Both the position numbers and the translations under genes were made by a program. From contig JAQGDQ010000304.1 of assembly GCA_030141605.1 (NCBI GenBank), forward strand, positions 1 to 62,000: 62,000 nucleotides of DNA, written 5' to 3'. This document shows, one piece after another, positions 1 through 10,051 of the stretch. The notes beneath the pieces were generated by a model. That model had not been told where the DNA came from. It did no database searches and saw only the letters and a program-made list of their open reading frames with translations. This DNA is from Tubiluchus corallicola. Its lineage: Eukaryota; Priapulida; Priapulimorpha; Priapulimorphida; Tubiluchidae. The stretch's first letter is position 1, and each line of letters starts with the position of its first letter.

Positions 1-9
1 TCAAAAAAT

Positions 10-867
10 ATGACAGTGAACTTGCACAAAGTAGAAACAGGTTTTTTTAAATGTGATGGTGGAGGACTATTTGGTGTTATCCCAAAATCTATGTGGAGCA
101 AAAAGTATCCGGCTGACACCAATAATATGTGTACAGCCTCAATGCGCTGCCTGTTGGTTGAAACAGGTGAGCGAAAGATTCTTATCGACGCAGGAGCCGG
201 GAATAAATATGACGAAAAATATACATCCAATAATGGGCTGCACGGAGATGTAACCCTGCTGAGCTCTCTTGACTCAATTGGAATATCTGCTGATGAAGTA
301 ACAGATGTACTCTTTACCCATTTACACTGGGATCACGTAGGAGGTGCTATTGCATTTAACAATGAACGGGAAGAGGGATATCCCATCTTTAAAAATGCAG
401 TCCACTGGGTTTCTGAATCACAGTGGCAATACGCCTGGAAACCCAATATGCGTGACCGTAACGCATACTTTGATATCGACTTGGCAACATTGCAAAACAG
501 CGTTAAACTAGAGTTAATAAAGGCACCGGGTGAGCTGTTTCCCGGTTTTGAAATCAGGCTGTTTGACGGACATACCCCAGGCCAGGCCATACCGATAATA
601 AATTATAACGGAGATAAAGTTATTTTTATCAGCGACTTGGCACCCGTTGCAGCAAATATTTCCATACCATGGATAGCGAGCTATGACCTACTTCCGGTAA
701 AGGCGATGGAAGAAAAACACAAACTATTTACTGAAGCGGTAGAGAAAAAGATGATACTTTTTTTCGAACACGACAAACATAATGAATGTGCAATACTAAA
801 GGCAGGGAAAAAGTGGCCGGAAATAGAGGTTACTTTTGACCTCAGTGAAGTGAAAACTAATGTGTAA
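10..867 (+). CDS. MBL-fold metallo-hydrolase
   Basis: Metallo-beta-lactamase-fold hydrolase of 285 residues with no signal peptide, so probably cytoplasmic. The zinc motif HLHWDH gives H104, H106, D108 and H109; H188 (in DGHTPG), D209 and H254 supply the remaining expected metal ligands, so the binuclear site looks intact. The subfamily resembles lactonase/AiiA-like MBL proteins, but substrate cannot be read from sequence. The start lies 10 bases from the window edge and upstream context is missing. It is followed by an intergenic repeat and then ribulokinase on the same strand. Confidence 0.85.
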   Translation: MTVNLHKVETGFFKCDGGGLFGVIPKSMWSKKYPADTNNMCTASMRCLLVETGERKILIDAGAGNKYDEKYTSNNGLHGDVTLLSSLDSIGISADEVTDVLFTHLHWDHVGGAIAFNNEREEGYPIFKNAVHWVSESQWQYAWKPNMRDRNAYFDIDLATLQNSVKLELIKAPGELFPGFEIRLFDGHTPGQAIPIINYNGDKVIFISDLAPVAANISIPWIASYDLLPVKAMEEKHKLFTEAVEKKMILFFEHDKHNECAILKAGKKWPEIEVTFDLSEVKTNV

Positions 868-876
868 AGACGACAC

Positions 877-997
877 ATTTGTAAGGCTAAGGGTCTTGGT
901 TCAGACTGAAAAAATTCTACAATAAACATCAGCTCACCGATGCAGATAAAGGTTTTAACGAAAATATTAGCAAAAAGGTGGATCTTACAAAGGCTCC
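877..997 (+). repeat. Intergenic repeat family, copy 1
   Basis: About 120 bp. It begins with TTTGTAAGG and ends with CTTACAAAGG, so the ends are short inverted repeats. The middle shows the family pattern (TCTTGGTTCAGA, then AACGAAAATATTAGCAAAAA). It lies upstream of ribulokinase in the same orientation. Confidence 0.6.
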
Positions 998-1031
998 AAT
1001 ATTAAATATCTTAAAGACTCTCATGTAAGTT

Positions 1032-2705
1032 ATGGACAACAAAAATTTCGTTATAGGTATCGATTTTGGGACAGACTCCGTTCGCTCAATAATTGTTGAT
1101 GCGAGTAATGGACGCAAAATATCAGACTCCGAGCACAGTTATACCAGATGGGCAAAAGGTATGTACTGCGACCCGTTGAGCAGTCAATTTCGCCAACATC
1201 CACTAGACTATATAGAAGGACTGGAACACACTGTAAAAAAGATAGTCTCCTCTGTACCTGATGAAGTTGTCAAAAATATAGCAGGTATTTCTGTTGGTAC
1301 CACCGGATCAACACCTGTAGCTGTTGATAAAGCTGGCACACCTCTTGCCCTAAAGCCAGGCTTTGAAAATAACCCAAATGCTATGTTTATCCTGTGGAAA
1401 GACCACACAGCGCTAAAAGAGGCAGAAGAGATAAACACCCTTGCACACAATGGTCACTTCGAAGATTTCACAAAATATGTAGGAGGGATATACTCCTCCG
1501 AATGGTTTTTTGCTAAAATACTACACACTCTGCGCAAGGACAAAGATGTCAGGGATAAAGCATTTAGCTGGGTGGAGCAGTGTGACTGGATCCCCGCAAT
1601 GCTAACCGGAGAATCCGACCCCCTAACAATTAAGAGAAGTCGCTGTGCAGCAGGACACAAAGCCATGTGGCACAAAGAGTTTGGAGGACTACCATCTGAT
1701 GAGTTTATGTCCACCTTAGATCCGCTATTAAAAGGGCTTCGCAGCAGACTTTACAACAAGACTTACACTATTGACGAAAAAGCAGGCACTATAAGTAGAG
1801 AGTGGAGCAGACGACTTGGGCTGCCTGGCTCCGTAGTAGTTGGAGTAGGAGCAATAGACGCACATATAGGTGCGATCGGGGCAGGGATAGAGCCATATTA
1901 CTTAAACAAAGTGATGGGAACATCAACGTGTGATATGATGGTGCAGTCGTTTAACGAAGCAGGGAACAAGCTTATCAGAGGAATTTGCGGACAGGTAGAT
2001 GGCTCCATAATACCGGGTATGCTAGGGATAGAAGCTGGCCAGTCTGCCTTTGGTGATATATATGCCTGGTTTAAAAAAGTGCTAATGTGGCCTCTGAATA
2101 ATATCTTAGCTGACTCAAAACTCCTTGACCCTGCCACTAAAGAGAAAGTAACTAAAGAGTTGTCGTCCTCAATTATAAAAAAATTGACAGAGGAGGCAGA
2201 AAAAATACCTGTAGAGGAGAGTAGTATCGTAGCTCTAGACTGGATGAATGGAAGACGTACCCCTGATGCCAATCAGAAGTTGAAAGGTGCTATCACCGGC
2301 TTGGATGTAAGCACAGATGCTCCTCGTATATTTCGCGCTCTGGTAGAGGCTACCGCATTTGGTTCAAAAGCTATTGTTGACCGATTTACAGAAGAGGGAA
2401 TACGCATAGATGGAGTGATTGCCCTGGGAGGAGTTGCAAAAAAATCTCCATTCGTTATGCAGACAGTAGCCGATATACTAAATATGCCCATAAAAGTAGC
2501 CCGCTCCGAGCAGGCATGCGCTTTGGGTGCAGCAATGGCTGCAAGCGTAGTAGCAGGATACTACCCAACAATAGAAGATGCACGCAAGTTTATGAGTAGT
2601 GGTTTCGAAACGGAATACCAGCCTATTTCTGCAAATACCGATAAATATGCAAAACTATATAAGCAGTATAAAATATTAGGCAAGTTTATAGAGCTGGGAA
2701 GTTGA
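1032..2705 (+). CDS. araB: Ribulokinase (FGGY family)
   Basis: Phosphorylates L-ribulose to L-ribulose 5-phosphate in arabinose catabolism. The 557-residue length matches AraB. The N-terminus carries the ATPase-fold phosphate loop GIDFGTDSVRS, and GTSTCDMM and GGVAKKSPF in the C-terminal half are typical of FGGY kinases. The usual partners araA and araD are not in the window. The gene stands alone between an intergenic repeat and a convergent nuclease gene. Assignment to ribulokinase rather than another FGGY kinase rests on length and the overall AraB-like N-terminus. Confidence 0.88.
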   Translation: MDNKNFVIGIDFGTDSVRSIIVDASNGRKISDSEHSYTRWAKGMYCDPLSSQFRQHPLDYIEGLEHTVKKIVSSVPDEVVKNIAGISVGTTGSTPVAVDKAGTPLALKPGFENNPNAMFILWKDHTALKEAEEINTLAHNGHFEDFTKYVGGIYSSEWFFAKILHTLRKDKDVRDKAFSWVEQCDWIPAMLTGESDPLTIKRSRCAAGHKAMWHKEFGGLPSDEFMSTLDPLLKGLRSRLYNKTYTIDEKAGTISREWSRRLGLPGSVVVGVGAIDAHIGAIGAGIEPYYLNKVMGTSTCDMMVQSFNEAGNKLIRGICGQVDGSIIPGMLGIEAGQSAFGDIYAWFKKVLMWPLNNILADSKLLDPATKEKVTKELSSSIIKKLTEEAEKIPVEESSIVALDWMNGRRTPDANQKLKGAITGLDVSTDAPRIFRALVEATAFGSKAIVDRFTEEGIRIDGVIALGGVAKKSPFVMQTVADILNMPIKVARSEQACALGAAMAASVVAGYYPTIEDARKFMSSGFETEYQPISANTDKYAKLYKQYKILGKFIELGS

Positions 2706-2830
2706 CTAACTCACTCCAGAAGCTCACCAACACCTCCGCTTATGATAGGCACACCTCGACTGTAAGCCGCTATAAACATGGCGAATAGCCGCATCAATGA
2801 AAAATACATACGCCATTTTTACCAGCTACA

Positions 2831-5710
2831 CTATTCACCCCTCCTGCAAATACCTTTGTAGGGGCAAATCCTGCACGAATTTTCATCCTCTGTCTGATAA
2901 AACGCTACTTTGTTATCAAAGATCTCTTCAAGCAGTCCGGTAAGCCCTGACTCAAACCGCTCAACTTTCTCAGCAAACTTAACCGGGATATTACCGTCCT
3001 CTTTTTTGCACTTCAGCGATGGATCAAAATCCCGTTCAAATATGCTCCTTAATATATATATTCCAGGAACGATATCCTTCCGGCTTGAGCTTTTTGAAAA
3101 AACATAAGAGTAGAACATGGCCTGAAACGCCGCTTTGTTCCTATTCTTCTTCTCTCTGTCAAACAGCTCCTCCACAACTCCAAAACTAATATCCGACTTT
3201 CCTGTCTTGTAGTCAAGTATTACAGGCAGCCCATCTTTTCTGTCCAGCCTGTCTATAATACCTCCTATATGCACAGTACCACCACTAAAAGATAGGGTTG
3301 TCTCAACATGCTTCTCCAGCCCCAGCACCTCAAAAGGGGTGCGTCTCTTATCTATTTGCAAAACCTGTAAAATATATTTTTTTACAACTTCATACACAAG
3401 CAGGTTACGTCCCGTTATCTGAGTACCCTCACCTCCATCTTTAAAGTAACAGTTGGAAAAAGCACCAGTGATTGTATCTTCAACAAGCCCCTCATTATCT
3501 ATTATACTATCAACATCTTCTTCATTTACACAGCGCCCAAGGAAAGGGCTATATAGCTTCTCCATCGCTTCGTGAAAGATGTTTCCAAAATACATTGCAT
3601 CAACCTCATCTGCTACTCTATCTGGCTCTTTCAATCTAAACGAGTATCTAAGGCAGAACTGTAGTGGACAGGTAATATACCTATCTATAGCGCTGGGAGA
3701 CAAAGTACGGCTGCCGTCAAAATAATGCTGCAGTGGCTCCATTACTCTATCTGACTTGCTTATAGATATGGGAGCGGACAGGGTTGTGTTGGCATCATAA
3801 ACAAAGGTGCTTTCCTCTATATCCATTCCCGACTCCATCAACAACTGATAGAGGTACCGGCTTTTCTCTCCCGTAAGCAAACCCTCACTATTTGAATTAT
3901 AGATAAAGGTTACCCTCTCCGCCCGCTGTAGTACCCGGTAAAAGTAGTATGCATACATTGCGTTGTGCTCCTCCACTGTCGGCAAACCAAACCCTTTTCT
4001 AAGATTATAAGGTATAAACGAGGTATTAACTGATGACCCTGGCATTACACCTTCGTTTACAGATGTCATTATAATATTCTTAAAATCAAGATTCCGCGTC
4101 TCAAGAACTCCCATAATCTGAAGCCCCTCTAATGGCTCCCCCTCTAATGGCACGGAAAGCCGTTCCATATATCTTTGCAATAACTTAAACCATATCTCCC
4201 TCCCAATAAATTCCCGCCCGCCAAATAGCTTTACACCATCCTTCTCAATAGTATCCCTAAGGCGGATAAGTATAAGATAAAAACAGTAGAGATACTCTCT
4301 GTTCACATCTGTACCCATACCGTCACTATTCGAAAAAAACTCAAAAATATATCTAGTTAGTTTGATAAAATAGGTGTGCAACTCCCCTACCTCTCCAGGT
4401 GAACAAAATAACAGTTTTAGAAAGTCGCTCCTTCCCAGCTCTTCCTCTTCCAGGTATAACCTGTTCCTGGATATTATGTGCTTGTTCAGTTCATCTACCA
4501 CATCAGGATCGACCTGTGCCACTATCTGGTGATTTATAACAGCCAGTACATTTTTGCGATAGAAGGCAACACCGCTGCTACTACCTGTCGTTATGCCCTT
4601 TTGCATATCCATTAGCTGCACTACAAAGCTGTAAACTGGAGAGGATGCAAAAGGAAAACCCAGTGTTACGTTAACCTTTTCAAGCTGTAGGGGGATGGCT
4701 CCCATCACCGGAAGCAGAAGCCCTTCATCACAAAGTACAACAGCTGTGTCGTCAAAATGTGGTGTATCCTTGGTATCCTTGCTTACAGTTTTCACCAATT
4801 CAGCTGCTGCCACCTGAGACTGCCCCACATTGGATGATACATTCACTATCCGTATCTCTTTTTTCACATCGTGAAAGTCATTTGTTCCATAAGGAAACTC
4901 GCTCTGTGGAAATCTCTCAAGGTTCTTTCTCACAAACATGCCGGCCTCCTGTAACCGGTCCTCAACATAATATTTATCAAAATCCCAGTAAAATTCAGCC
5001 TGCTCATTATCTTTCAAATAATCGAAAAGCAGCTCTTCACAACGGTTTAGTGCGTTAAAGCCCGCCAAAACAAAGCGCCTGGACTCCAGTATGCCACCCT
5101 CCCCATTTGAAATCCGCTCAGCCACATCGCGGTAAATCATACCTTCATACGCCAGACCTTCCGCTTCCAGAGCCTCCCTAAATAACTTGTAAACAGAAGA
5201 TAACGCATGCCACACCTTAATGAATTCTTTTTGCCCGCTACCCCTATGATTTGCGTTTACATTTTTCCAGAAGCTCGATACATGTCCAAATGCATCGTCC
5301 TCCAGAGTAGAAAACCTCTCTTCAATCTCCTTAAGCTCAGATATGTTACTAAATAGCCCGGAGGCATCTACCATATACTTATCAACATCATTAAAATCGT
5401 TAATCAGCACCTCCCCCCAAAAATAGAAGTCATCCAAAGTCTCTTTTGTTTTAGTAACATCACAGTAAACCTTGTATAAACGAAAAACCAGGCTCAGTGA
5501 ATCGGCAACAACAAATTTTGAACTGCTGAAAAAAAGATCATTAATGCTTGTTACCTCCGGAGCAAAGAGTGTTTCATCCACAAGTCTCTCAAGGTAGTTA
5601 TTAAAAAAGAGCCCGGCTCTGCGATTTGGGAAAACTATGGTAACATCGCCTATATTATTACCGTATTTGCTATAAAGCTGCCTTGCAAGGCTCTCCAGAA
5701 AACCTGTCAT
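2831..5710 (-). CDS. AddB-like PD-(D/E)XK nuclease with 4Fe-4S motif
   Basis: A 959-residue protein of the type that acts as the nuclease/scaffold subunit in AddAB-like double-strand-break repair. The C-terminal RecB-type nuclease motif is clear: GGIIDRLDR followed by ILDYKTGK. A Cys in YITCPLQFC plus C-x2-C-x5-C near the end (SCRICPYKGIC) matches the iron-sulfur staple of AddB. No Walker A (GxGKT) is visible near the N-terminus, where the sequence reads VFPNRRAGLFF, so this subunit is probably not an active ATPase. An AddA partner is not adjacent. It converges on ribulokinase. Confidence 0.8.
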   Translation of the reverse strand: MTGFLESLARQLYSKYGNNIGDVTIVFPNRRAGLFFNNYLERLVDETLFAPEVTSINDLFFSSSKFVVADSLSLVFRLYKVYCDVTKTKETLDDFYFWGEVLINDFNDVDKYMVDASGLFSNISELKEIEERFSTLEDDAFGHVSSFWKNVNANHRGSGQKEFIKVWHALSSVYKLFREALEAEGLAYEGMIYRDVAERISNGEGGILESRRFVLAGFNALNRCEELLFDYLKDNEQAEFYWDFDKYYVEDRLQEAGMFVRKNLERFPQSEFPYGTNDFHDVKKEIRIVNVSSNVGQSQVAAAELVKTVSKDTKDTPHFDDTAVVLCDEGLLLPVMGAIPLQLEKVNVTLGFPFASSPVYSFVVQLMDMQKGITTGSSSGVAFYRKNVLAVINHQIVAQVDPDVVDELNKHIISRNRLYLEEEELGRSDFLKLLFCSPGEVGELHTYFIKLTRYIFEFFSNSDGMGTDVNREYLYCFYLILIRLRDTIEKDGVKLFGGREFIGREIWFKLLQRYMERLSVPLEGEPLEGLQIMGVLETRNLDFKNIIMTSVNEGVMPGSSVNTSFIPYNLRKGFGLPTVEEHNAMYAYYFYRVLQRAERVTFIYNSNSEGLLTGEKSRYLYQLLMESGMDIEESTFVYDANTTLSAPISISKSDRVMEPLQHYFDGSRTLSPSAIDRYITCPLQFCLRYSFRLKEPDRVADEVDAMYFGNIFHEAMEKLYSPFLGRCVNEEDVDSIIDNEGLVEDTITGAFSNCYFKDGGEGTQITGRNLLVYEVVKKYILQVLQIDKRRTPFEVLGLEKHVETTLSFSGGTVHIGGIIDRLDRKDGLPVILDYKTGKSDISFGVVEELFDREKKNRNKAAFQAMFYSYVFSKSSSRKDIVPGIYILRSIFERDFDPSLKCKKEDGNIPVKFAEKVERFESGLTGLLEEIFDNKVAFYQTEDENSCRICPYKGICRRGE

Positions 5711-5784
5711 TCCTGCTTATATATTAAATAATTGAAGCAAAATTATCTCATAAAGATGATACATTTTGCTGTAATGACCCCTCT

Positions 5785-5880
5785 ACAATATAAAAGATTT
5801 TAGCCCGGACTAAAGACAATATGGCAAGGAACCACAGCTCATCGACACATAATAAGGAGGGCTTAAGGAGGCTTTGGAAA
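5785..5880 (+). repeat. Intergenic repeat family, degenerate copy 2
   Basis: Diverged copy; the stretch AACCACAGCTCATCGA resembles copy 1's AACATCAGCTCACCGA. It sits between two minus-strand genes, in the opposite orientation to both. Confidence 0.35.
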
Positions 5881-5953
5881 AAATAGCAAAGTAACCTACT
5901 AAACAGAGAAAGGGCAGTAGAACTTCAGATGCGCTACACGCCAAGCATAAGAG

Positions 5954-6388
5954 TTAAACAAACAATTGTGTTCCATATCCCCACAGGATATAGCGCCCCA
6001 CCTTCCCAATAAACATAAATAGTATACAGAGAAAGGGTGAAACACGAAAAAAGCCAAGCCCAAGCACTAGGATATTGCCCACTCCCGGAATAAATGACAG
6101 AGCAGCAAGAAGCGAACCATACCTATCAAGGCGCCACTTAATACTCTCTATCTTGTGCCGCGGAACCCTCCAGTACTTCTCTATCCACCCCCACCTGCCA
6201 ACAAATCCCATATAGTAGGTAACAACACCCCCTGCAAGGTTGCCAACAGTAACCACAACAAGGCAGGTGAACCAGTCAAAACCATTGACCAGAAGCAGGC
6301 TCAAAACAACCTCAGAGCTAAATGGCACCACCGTTCCCGCCAAAAAACCGGCAATAAACAGCCCTGTTAGACCATACTCAAACAACAT
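5954..6388 (-). CDS. YqaA/DedA-like small membrane protein
   Basis: A 144-residue integral membrane protein with the SNARE-associated/DedA-type layout: hydrophobic hairpins around GTVVPFSSEVVL and FIPGVGNILVLGLGF, with an amphipathic stretch (WRLDRYGSL) between them. Its length fits the YqaA subgroup. DedA-superfamily members are linked to lipid flipping and envelope homeostasis, but a specific substrate is not deducible. It is transcribed towards the AddB-like gene with a 243-bp gap holding a degenerate repeat, so probably not co-transcribed. Confidence 0.75.
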   Translation of the reverse strand: MLFEYGLTGLFIAGFLAGTVVPFSSEVVLSLLLVNGFDWFTCLVVVTVGNLAGGVVTYYMGFVGRWGWIEKYWRVPRHKIESIKWRLDRYGSLLAALSFIPGVGNILVLGLGFFRVSPFLCILFMFIGKVGRYILWGYGTQLFV

Positions 6389-6767
6389 ACCAGTTCAGTT
6401 TTTCCTTCGATAAATCAAACATTTTAAAAGCAGCTTCGCGCAATATCCTTAAATGCTATCGGCTCTCCAATCCTTTACCCATCTCCAATCTTCTCAAAAA
6501 GCATCTAAAATACCTGCAAAAACAAATGTTTATATCTGCTATCCAGCGCATAACTATGCAAGAGTAGTGAAAATTGACTAGCCGAAGCCCTTGTAAAACG
6601 AAAATTTTTGGCTTAAATTGAAGGCAATTCAACAAAAACCTATAATTTACTAATATAATTAAGGATTTTGAAGAGAGTTCTTAACAAAAAGACCAATAAA
6701 AAGATGAGTTTTGCAAAGGTCTCACTACTTTTGCCAAAATAGAAAAGTAATATCTTATGTAGTTGGA
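6389..6767. other. Intergenic gap with a repeat copy
   Basis: 379 bp between divergent genes. The right half is repeat copy 3; the left half is AT-rich and I see no gene in it. TACTTTTG at 6726-6733 fits a -7 element for the glycosyltransferase gene, but no matching -33 TTTG lies at the right distance. Confidence 0.5.
6589..6722 (+). repeat. Intergenic repeat family, copy 3
   Basis: Starts CCTTGTAAAA and ends TTTTGCAAAGG (inverted ends). It contains TTGGCTTAAATTGAAG, GGATTTTGAAGAGAG and the family tail AATAAAAAGATGAG. Confidence 0.65.
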
Positions 6768-7742
6768 ATGAAAAAGATCTCTGTTGTAATTACTGTTTAT
6801 AATGAGGAGAATAATATTGAGCCTTTGGTTAAGCAAATCAATCTGGCCCTCAAAGGCAGTTCTTATGAAATAGTTTATGTTGACGATGGCTCAACCGACA
6901 ACACTGTACACAATATAGTATCCATCAATGATCCACATATCAAGCTGATAGAGCTGAAAAAAAACTTTGGACAGTGCCCGGCGCTAAAGGCAGGAATAGA
7001 TAACGCTACAGGGAGCTATATCATTACAATGGACGGTGATCTTCAAAATGATCCGTCAGATATCCCAATGATGATAGAAAAAATAGAGAAGGGAAACTAC
7101 GATTTAGTGGTGGGAATAAGGAAAAAGAGAAAGGATGGCTTTGTTCTGCGGCTTATTCCCTCAAAAATAGCAAACTGGCTTATCCGCCGCTTAACCAAAG
7201 TAAATATTAAAGACAACGGGTGCGCGCTAAAAGCCTTTAAAGCCCAAACAGCAAAAGAGCTACCTCTCTATGGCGACCTGCACAGATTTATATCAATTCT
7301 TGCAGTGTACGATGGTGCAAAAATAGCACAAGTAAATGTTAATCACCACCCCCGCATCCATGGGAAATCAAAGTATGGCCTCTCCAGGACATTTAAGGTG
7401 CTGAGCGACCTGATCCTTCTACTGTTTTTTAGGAAATATATGCAACGCCCGATGCACTTTTTGGGGACAGGAGGACTTATAACCTCTTTAATAGGGGGGG
7501 TGATACTGTCGTACCTCTTCACACTCAGGCTTACAGGTGGAAATATATGGGGGCGCCCACTCCTGCTACTGGGAGTCGTGTTTTTACTCGCCGGATTTCA
7601 GATCATTACCGTTGGTATTATTCTGGAGTATCTGATGCGAACATATTACGAGTCACAACAGAAAAAACCTTATAAAATAAAACAAATAAGAGTAGATAGC
7701 GAAGGTCAAAATCATTTATCCAACACAATAAAACAGAAATGA
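6768..7742 (+). CDS. Polyprenyl-phosphate glycosyltransferase, GT2 family
   Basis: A 324-residue GT2 enzyme of the DPM1/ArnC/GtrB type, expected to transfer a sugar from a nucleotide donor to undecaprenyl phosphate on the inner face of the inner membrane. Visible features are VVITVYNEENN at the N-terminus, the metal/donor site MDGDLQNDPSD, and two C-terminal membrane segments. I place the start at the ATG giving MKKISVV; the longer frame from 6711 would add 19 residues unlike the family and overlaps the repeat. It overlaps the next gene by 4 bp (ATGA), indicating translational coupling. The lipid-linked sugar it makes is probably used by the ArnT-like protein. Confidence 0.87.
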   Translation: MKKISVVITVYNEENNIEPLVKQINLALKGSSYEIVYVDDGSTDNTVHNIVSINDPHIKLIELKKNFGQCPALKAGIDNATGSYIITMDGDLQNDPSDIPMMIEKIEKGNYDLVVGIRKKRKDGFVLRLIPSKIANWLIRRLTKVNIKDNGCALKAFKAQTAKELPLYGDLHRFISILAVYDGAKIAQVNVNHHPRIHGKSKYGLSRTFKVLSDLILLLFFRKYMQRPMHFLGTGGLITSLIGGVILSYLFTLRLTGGNIWGRPLLLLGVVFLLAGFQIITVGIILEYLMRTYYESQQKKPYKIKQIRVDSEGQNHLSNTIKQK

Positions 7743-9370
7743 AATCCATTTTAAAATCCCCATTATTCAAAAGTATTCTCCTGATTGCTCTTTTTGCTTA
7801 CATATCGGGACTATTTGTCGGTATTGTCTCAGACGCAGGTATATATGCAACAATAAGTCGCGAAATACTGAAGAGTGGCGAATGGATAAAGTTGACCTGC
7901 CGAGGAGAGCTGTACCTACAAAAGCCACCATTCCACTTCTGGCTATCCGCTATATCTTTCATGTTTTTTGGGATATCCAATTTCGCATACAAACTTCCAA
8001 CACTACTGCTGTCATTTGCAGGTGCCTATTTCACATTTCGGCTGGGTAAACTACTGTATGGAAAAACAGTAGGGCATATCGCCTGGATTGTTCTAATGTT
8101 TTCCGAAGTTATGTTTCTGTACAACATGGACGTTCACACAGATACAATATTTACAGTCAATATTATATTTACCATTTGGCAGCTAGCCCTCTACATCCGC
8201 AATAAAAAAATCATAAACATTGCCTTAGGCTCTCTGGGCGCCTCCTTAGCCATGTTAACAAAAGGACCGGTAGGGCTAGCCGTACCAGTGTTTGCAATTA
8301 TATCACACCTGCTCCTGCGAAGGGATTTTAAAATATTGTTTCGTCGGCAGTGGCTGCTTGCTCCTGTCATCATTGCTATATGCATCTTCCCATACCTCTA
8401 CGGGCTATACAGCTCTTTCGGGATAAAGGGACCTCTGTTTTACTTCTGGACTAACAATGTAGGACGTATAACCGGCTCATATGATGGTGATAATAGCGAC
8501 TACAGCTTCTATCTCCACACCCTTATATACCTTATTATTCCGTGGACCATCCCAATGTTTATTGCTCTCTTTATGGAGTTTAAAGAGAAGATCGGCTCAC
8601 TCATGTCGGGTAACACCAAGCATGAGTACTACTGTATAGGGGGGATAACAATCTTCAGCGTTATACTTTCAGTATCTGTGCAAAAGGCGCCACACTATAT
8701 CTTTCCTATTATTCCACTGATTGCAATCCTCACAGGCAAATGGATCGAAAAAATATTACTATTGAAGCAATATCCCCGTCTAGAAAAGTGGATACTCCGG
8801 CTGCAACCTTATGTTTTGTCATTTGTCTGGATACTTATATTTACAATCCCGATTTACATCTTTCCCTCTGACAATATGCTGCTATGGTGTGTTATTGCAC
8901 TGCTATTCATACTCTTTATTTGGATATTAATAAAGCATAAAGGATTGATACAACTCTTTACAGCGAGTATGCTGACAATTGCCTCTTTTAGCTTAATGAT
9001 AAACACTTATATGTTTCCATCCATGCTTGAGTACCAAACAGCAATAAAGGCTGCAAATGTATACAATGCAATGGCAGGTGAAAATGAACAGTTGTACAAC
9101 TACGAATACAACTACACCGAGCTCTCCTTCTATACCAAGGAACTGCCACGGAAGGTAAAGTCGAAGGAAGAGCTACACCATGTGCTTAAAAAAGATAATA
9201 TATGGATATTTACTACAGATAAAGGGCTTGAGGATATACGAAAAGCAGGCATTGAACCAAAGCAACTATTTCAATGGAGGCATAAGCACTTAAGCCAGCC
9301 CGATATAAAGTTTTATGTACCCAAGACAAGGGAGTCGACTCTTAAAAACACATATCTTATTCAATTGTAG
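7739..9370 (+). CDS. ArnT/PMT-like membrane glycosyltransferase
   Basis: A 543-residue multi-pass protein of the ArnT/PMT superfamily (GT83-like). About a dozen hydrophobic segments are visible. The first periplasmic loop carries the acidic residues expected for metal and donor binding (SDAGIYATISREIL), followed by LQKPPFHFWL, a family hallmark. It probably moves a sugar from a polyprenyl-phosphate donor, made by the upstream GT2, to lipid A, another glycan or a protein. The acceptor is unknown. The coupled start suggests a two-gene operon. Confidence 0.82.
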   Translation: MKSILKSPLFKSILLIALFAYISGLFVGIVSDAGIYATISREILKSGEWIKLTCRGELYLQKPPFHFWLSAISFMFFGISNFAYKLPTLLLSFAGAYFTFRLGKLLYGKTVGHIAWIVLMFSEVMFLYNMDVHTDTIFTVNIIFTIWQLALYIRNKKIINIALGSLGASLAMLTKGPVGLAVPVFAIISHLLLRRDFKILFRRQWLLAPVIIAICIFPYLYGLYSSFGIKGPLFYFWTNNVGRITGSYDGDNSDYSFYLHTLIYLIIPWTIPMFIALFMEFKEKIGSLMSGNTKHEYYCIGGITIFSVILSVSVQKAPHYIFPIIPLIAILTGKWIEKILLLKQYPRLEKWILRLQPYVLSFVWILIFTIPIYIFPSDNMLLWCVIALLFILFIWILIKHKGLIQLFTASMLTIASFSLMINTYMFPSMLEYQTAIKAANVYNAMAGENEQLYNYEYNYTELSFYTKELPRKVKSKEELHHVLKKDNIWIFTTDKGLEDIRKAGIEPKQLFQWRHKHLSQPDIKFYVPKTRESTLKNTYLIQL

Positions 9371-9397
9371 GGATGCTTCTTTTGTATCTTTCTGGCA

Positions 9398-9823
9398 ATG
9401 ACAAGTTTTAAGTTTCATAAAAGGGAGAGGCTTTGCAATCAAAAAACCATAAGCAGCCTGTTCCATTTGGGAAATACCTTTCTGTGCTATCCGCTAAAGG
9501 CTGTATGGAGCAAAGTGGATGACCTGCCCTCCGGTGAAACAGGACAACTGCCCCATAAAGTGCAAGTTGCCTTTAGCATACCAAAAAAACGCATTAAAAA
9601 AGCTGTAAAACGAAACTTACTGAAAAGAAGAATGCGTGAATCGTACAGGATTAGAAAACACAAATTATATACATGTACGGATAGTACAGATAAAAAAATT
9701 GCATTGATGCTTATCTATGTAAGCAAAGAGGCCCTCGAATTTTCTGTGATAGAAAAAGCAATGGGAAAAGTTATTGATAAGCTGGTTGCAAAGCTTAGTC
9801 ACCAAGATAAGGAACAACCATAG
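9398..9823 (+). CDS. rnpA: Ribonuclease P protein component
   Basis: Protein subunit of RNase P, which matures tRNA 5' ends. The 141-residue protein carries the RNR motif (AVKRNLLKRRMRES) and the upstream Phe-rich N-terminus (FKFHKRERLC), both diagnostic. The gene starts 27 bp after the ArnT-like gene. The usual neighbours rpmH and yidD are absent; a reverse repeat copy begins immediately after the stop codon. Confidence 0.9.
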   Translation: MTSFKFHKRERLCNQKTISSLFHLGNTFLCYPLKAVWSKVDDLPSGETGQLPHKVQVAFSIPKKRIKKAVKRNLLKRRMRESYRIRKHKLYTCTDSTDKKIALMLIYVSKEALEFSVIEKAMGKVIDKLVAKLSHQDKEQP

Positions 9824-9957
9824 GCACTTACAAACTTATCTTCCTATTTTATTAATATTTTCATCAAAACCATCATTTACATCAGTAAACGGCAGTTTTT
9901 CATCAAACTATTTTTTTTATCCTAAATAAGATTTTCGGCTTGTAAAGATCTTGCCTT
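9824..9957 (-). repeat. Intergenic repeat family, copy 4 (reverse)
   Basis: Full-length reverse copy. On the minus strand it reads ATGAAAAACTGCCGTTTACTG, then GTTTTGATGAAAATATTAAT, and ends TTTGTAAGTGCC. It abuts the rnpA stop codon. Confidence 0.65.
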
Positions 9958-10051
9958 GTTAGTTCCAACTTCTGAAGCATACACTCACCCCTATTGTCAT
10001 ATTGTCAGGATCAGGATTAGAATATTTCAGAATATAAATATAGGCACGACA

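Noticed and set aside
877-997. tRNA-like TTCGA/TTCAG stretches in the repeats
   Set aside because: No cloverleaf arms or acceptor stem can be drawn; no tRNA seen anywhere in the window.
1898-2272. 124-residue minus-strand frame inside ribulokinase
   Set aside because: Shadow of a conserved gene with no recognisable features.
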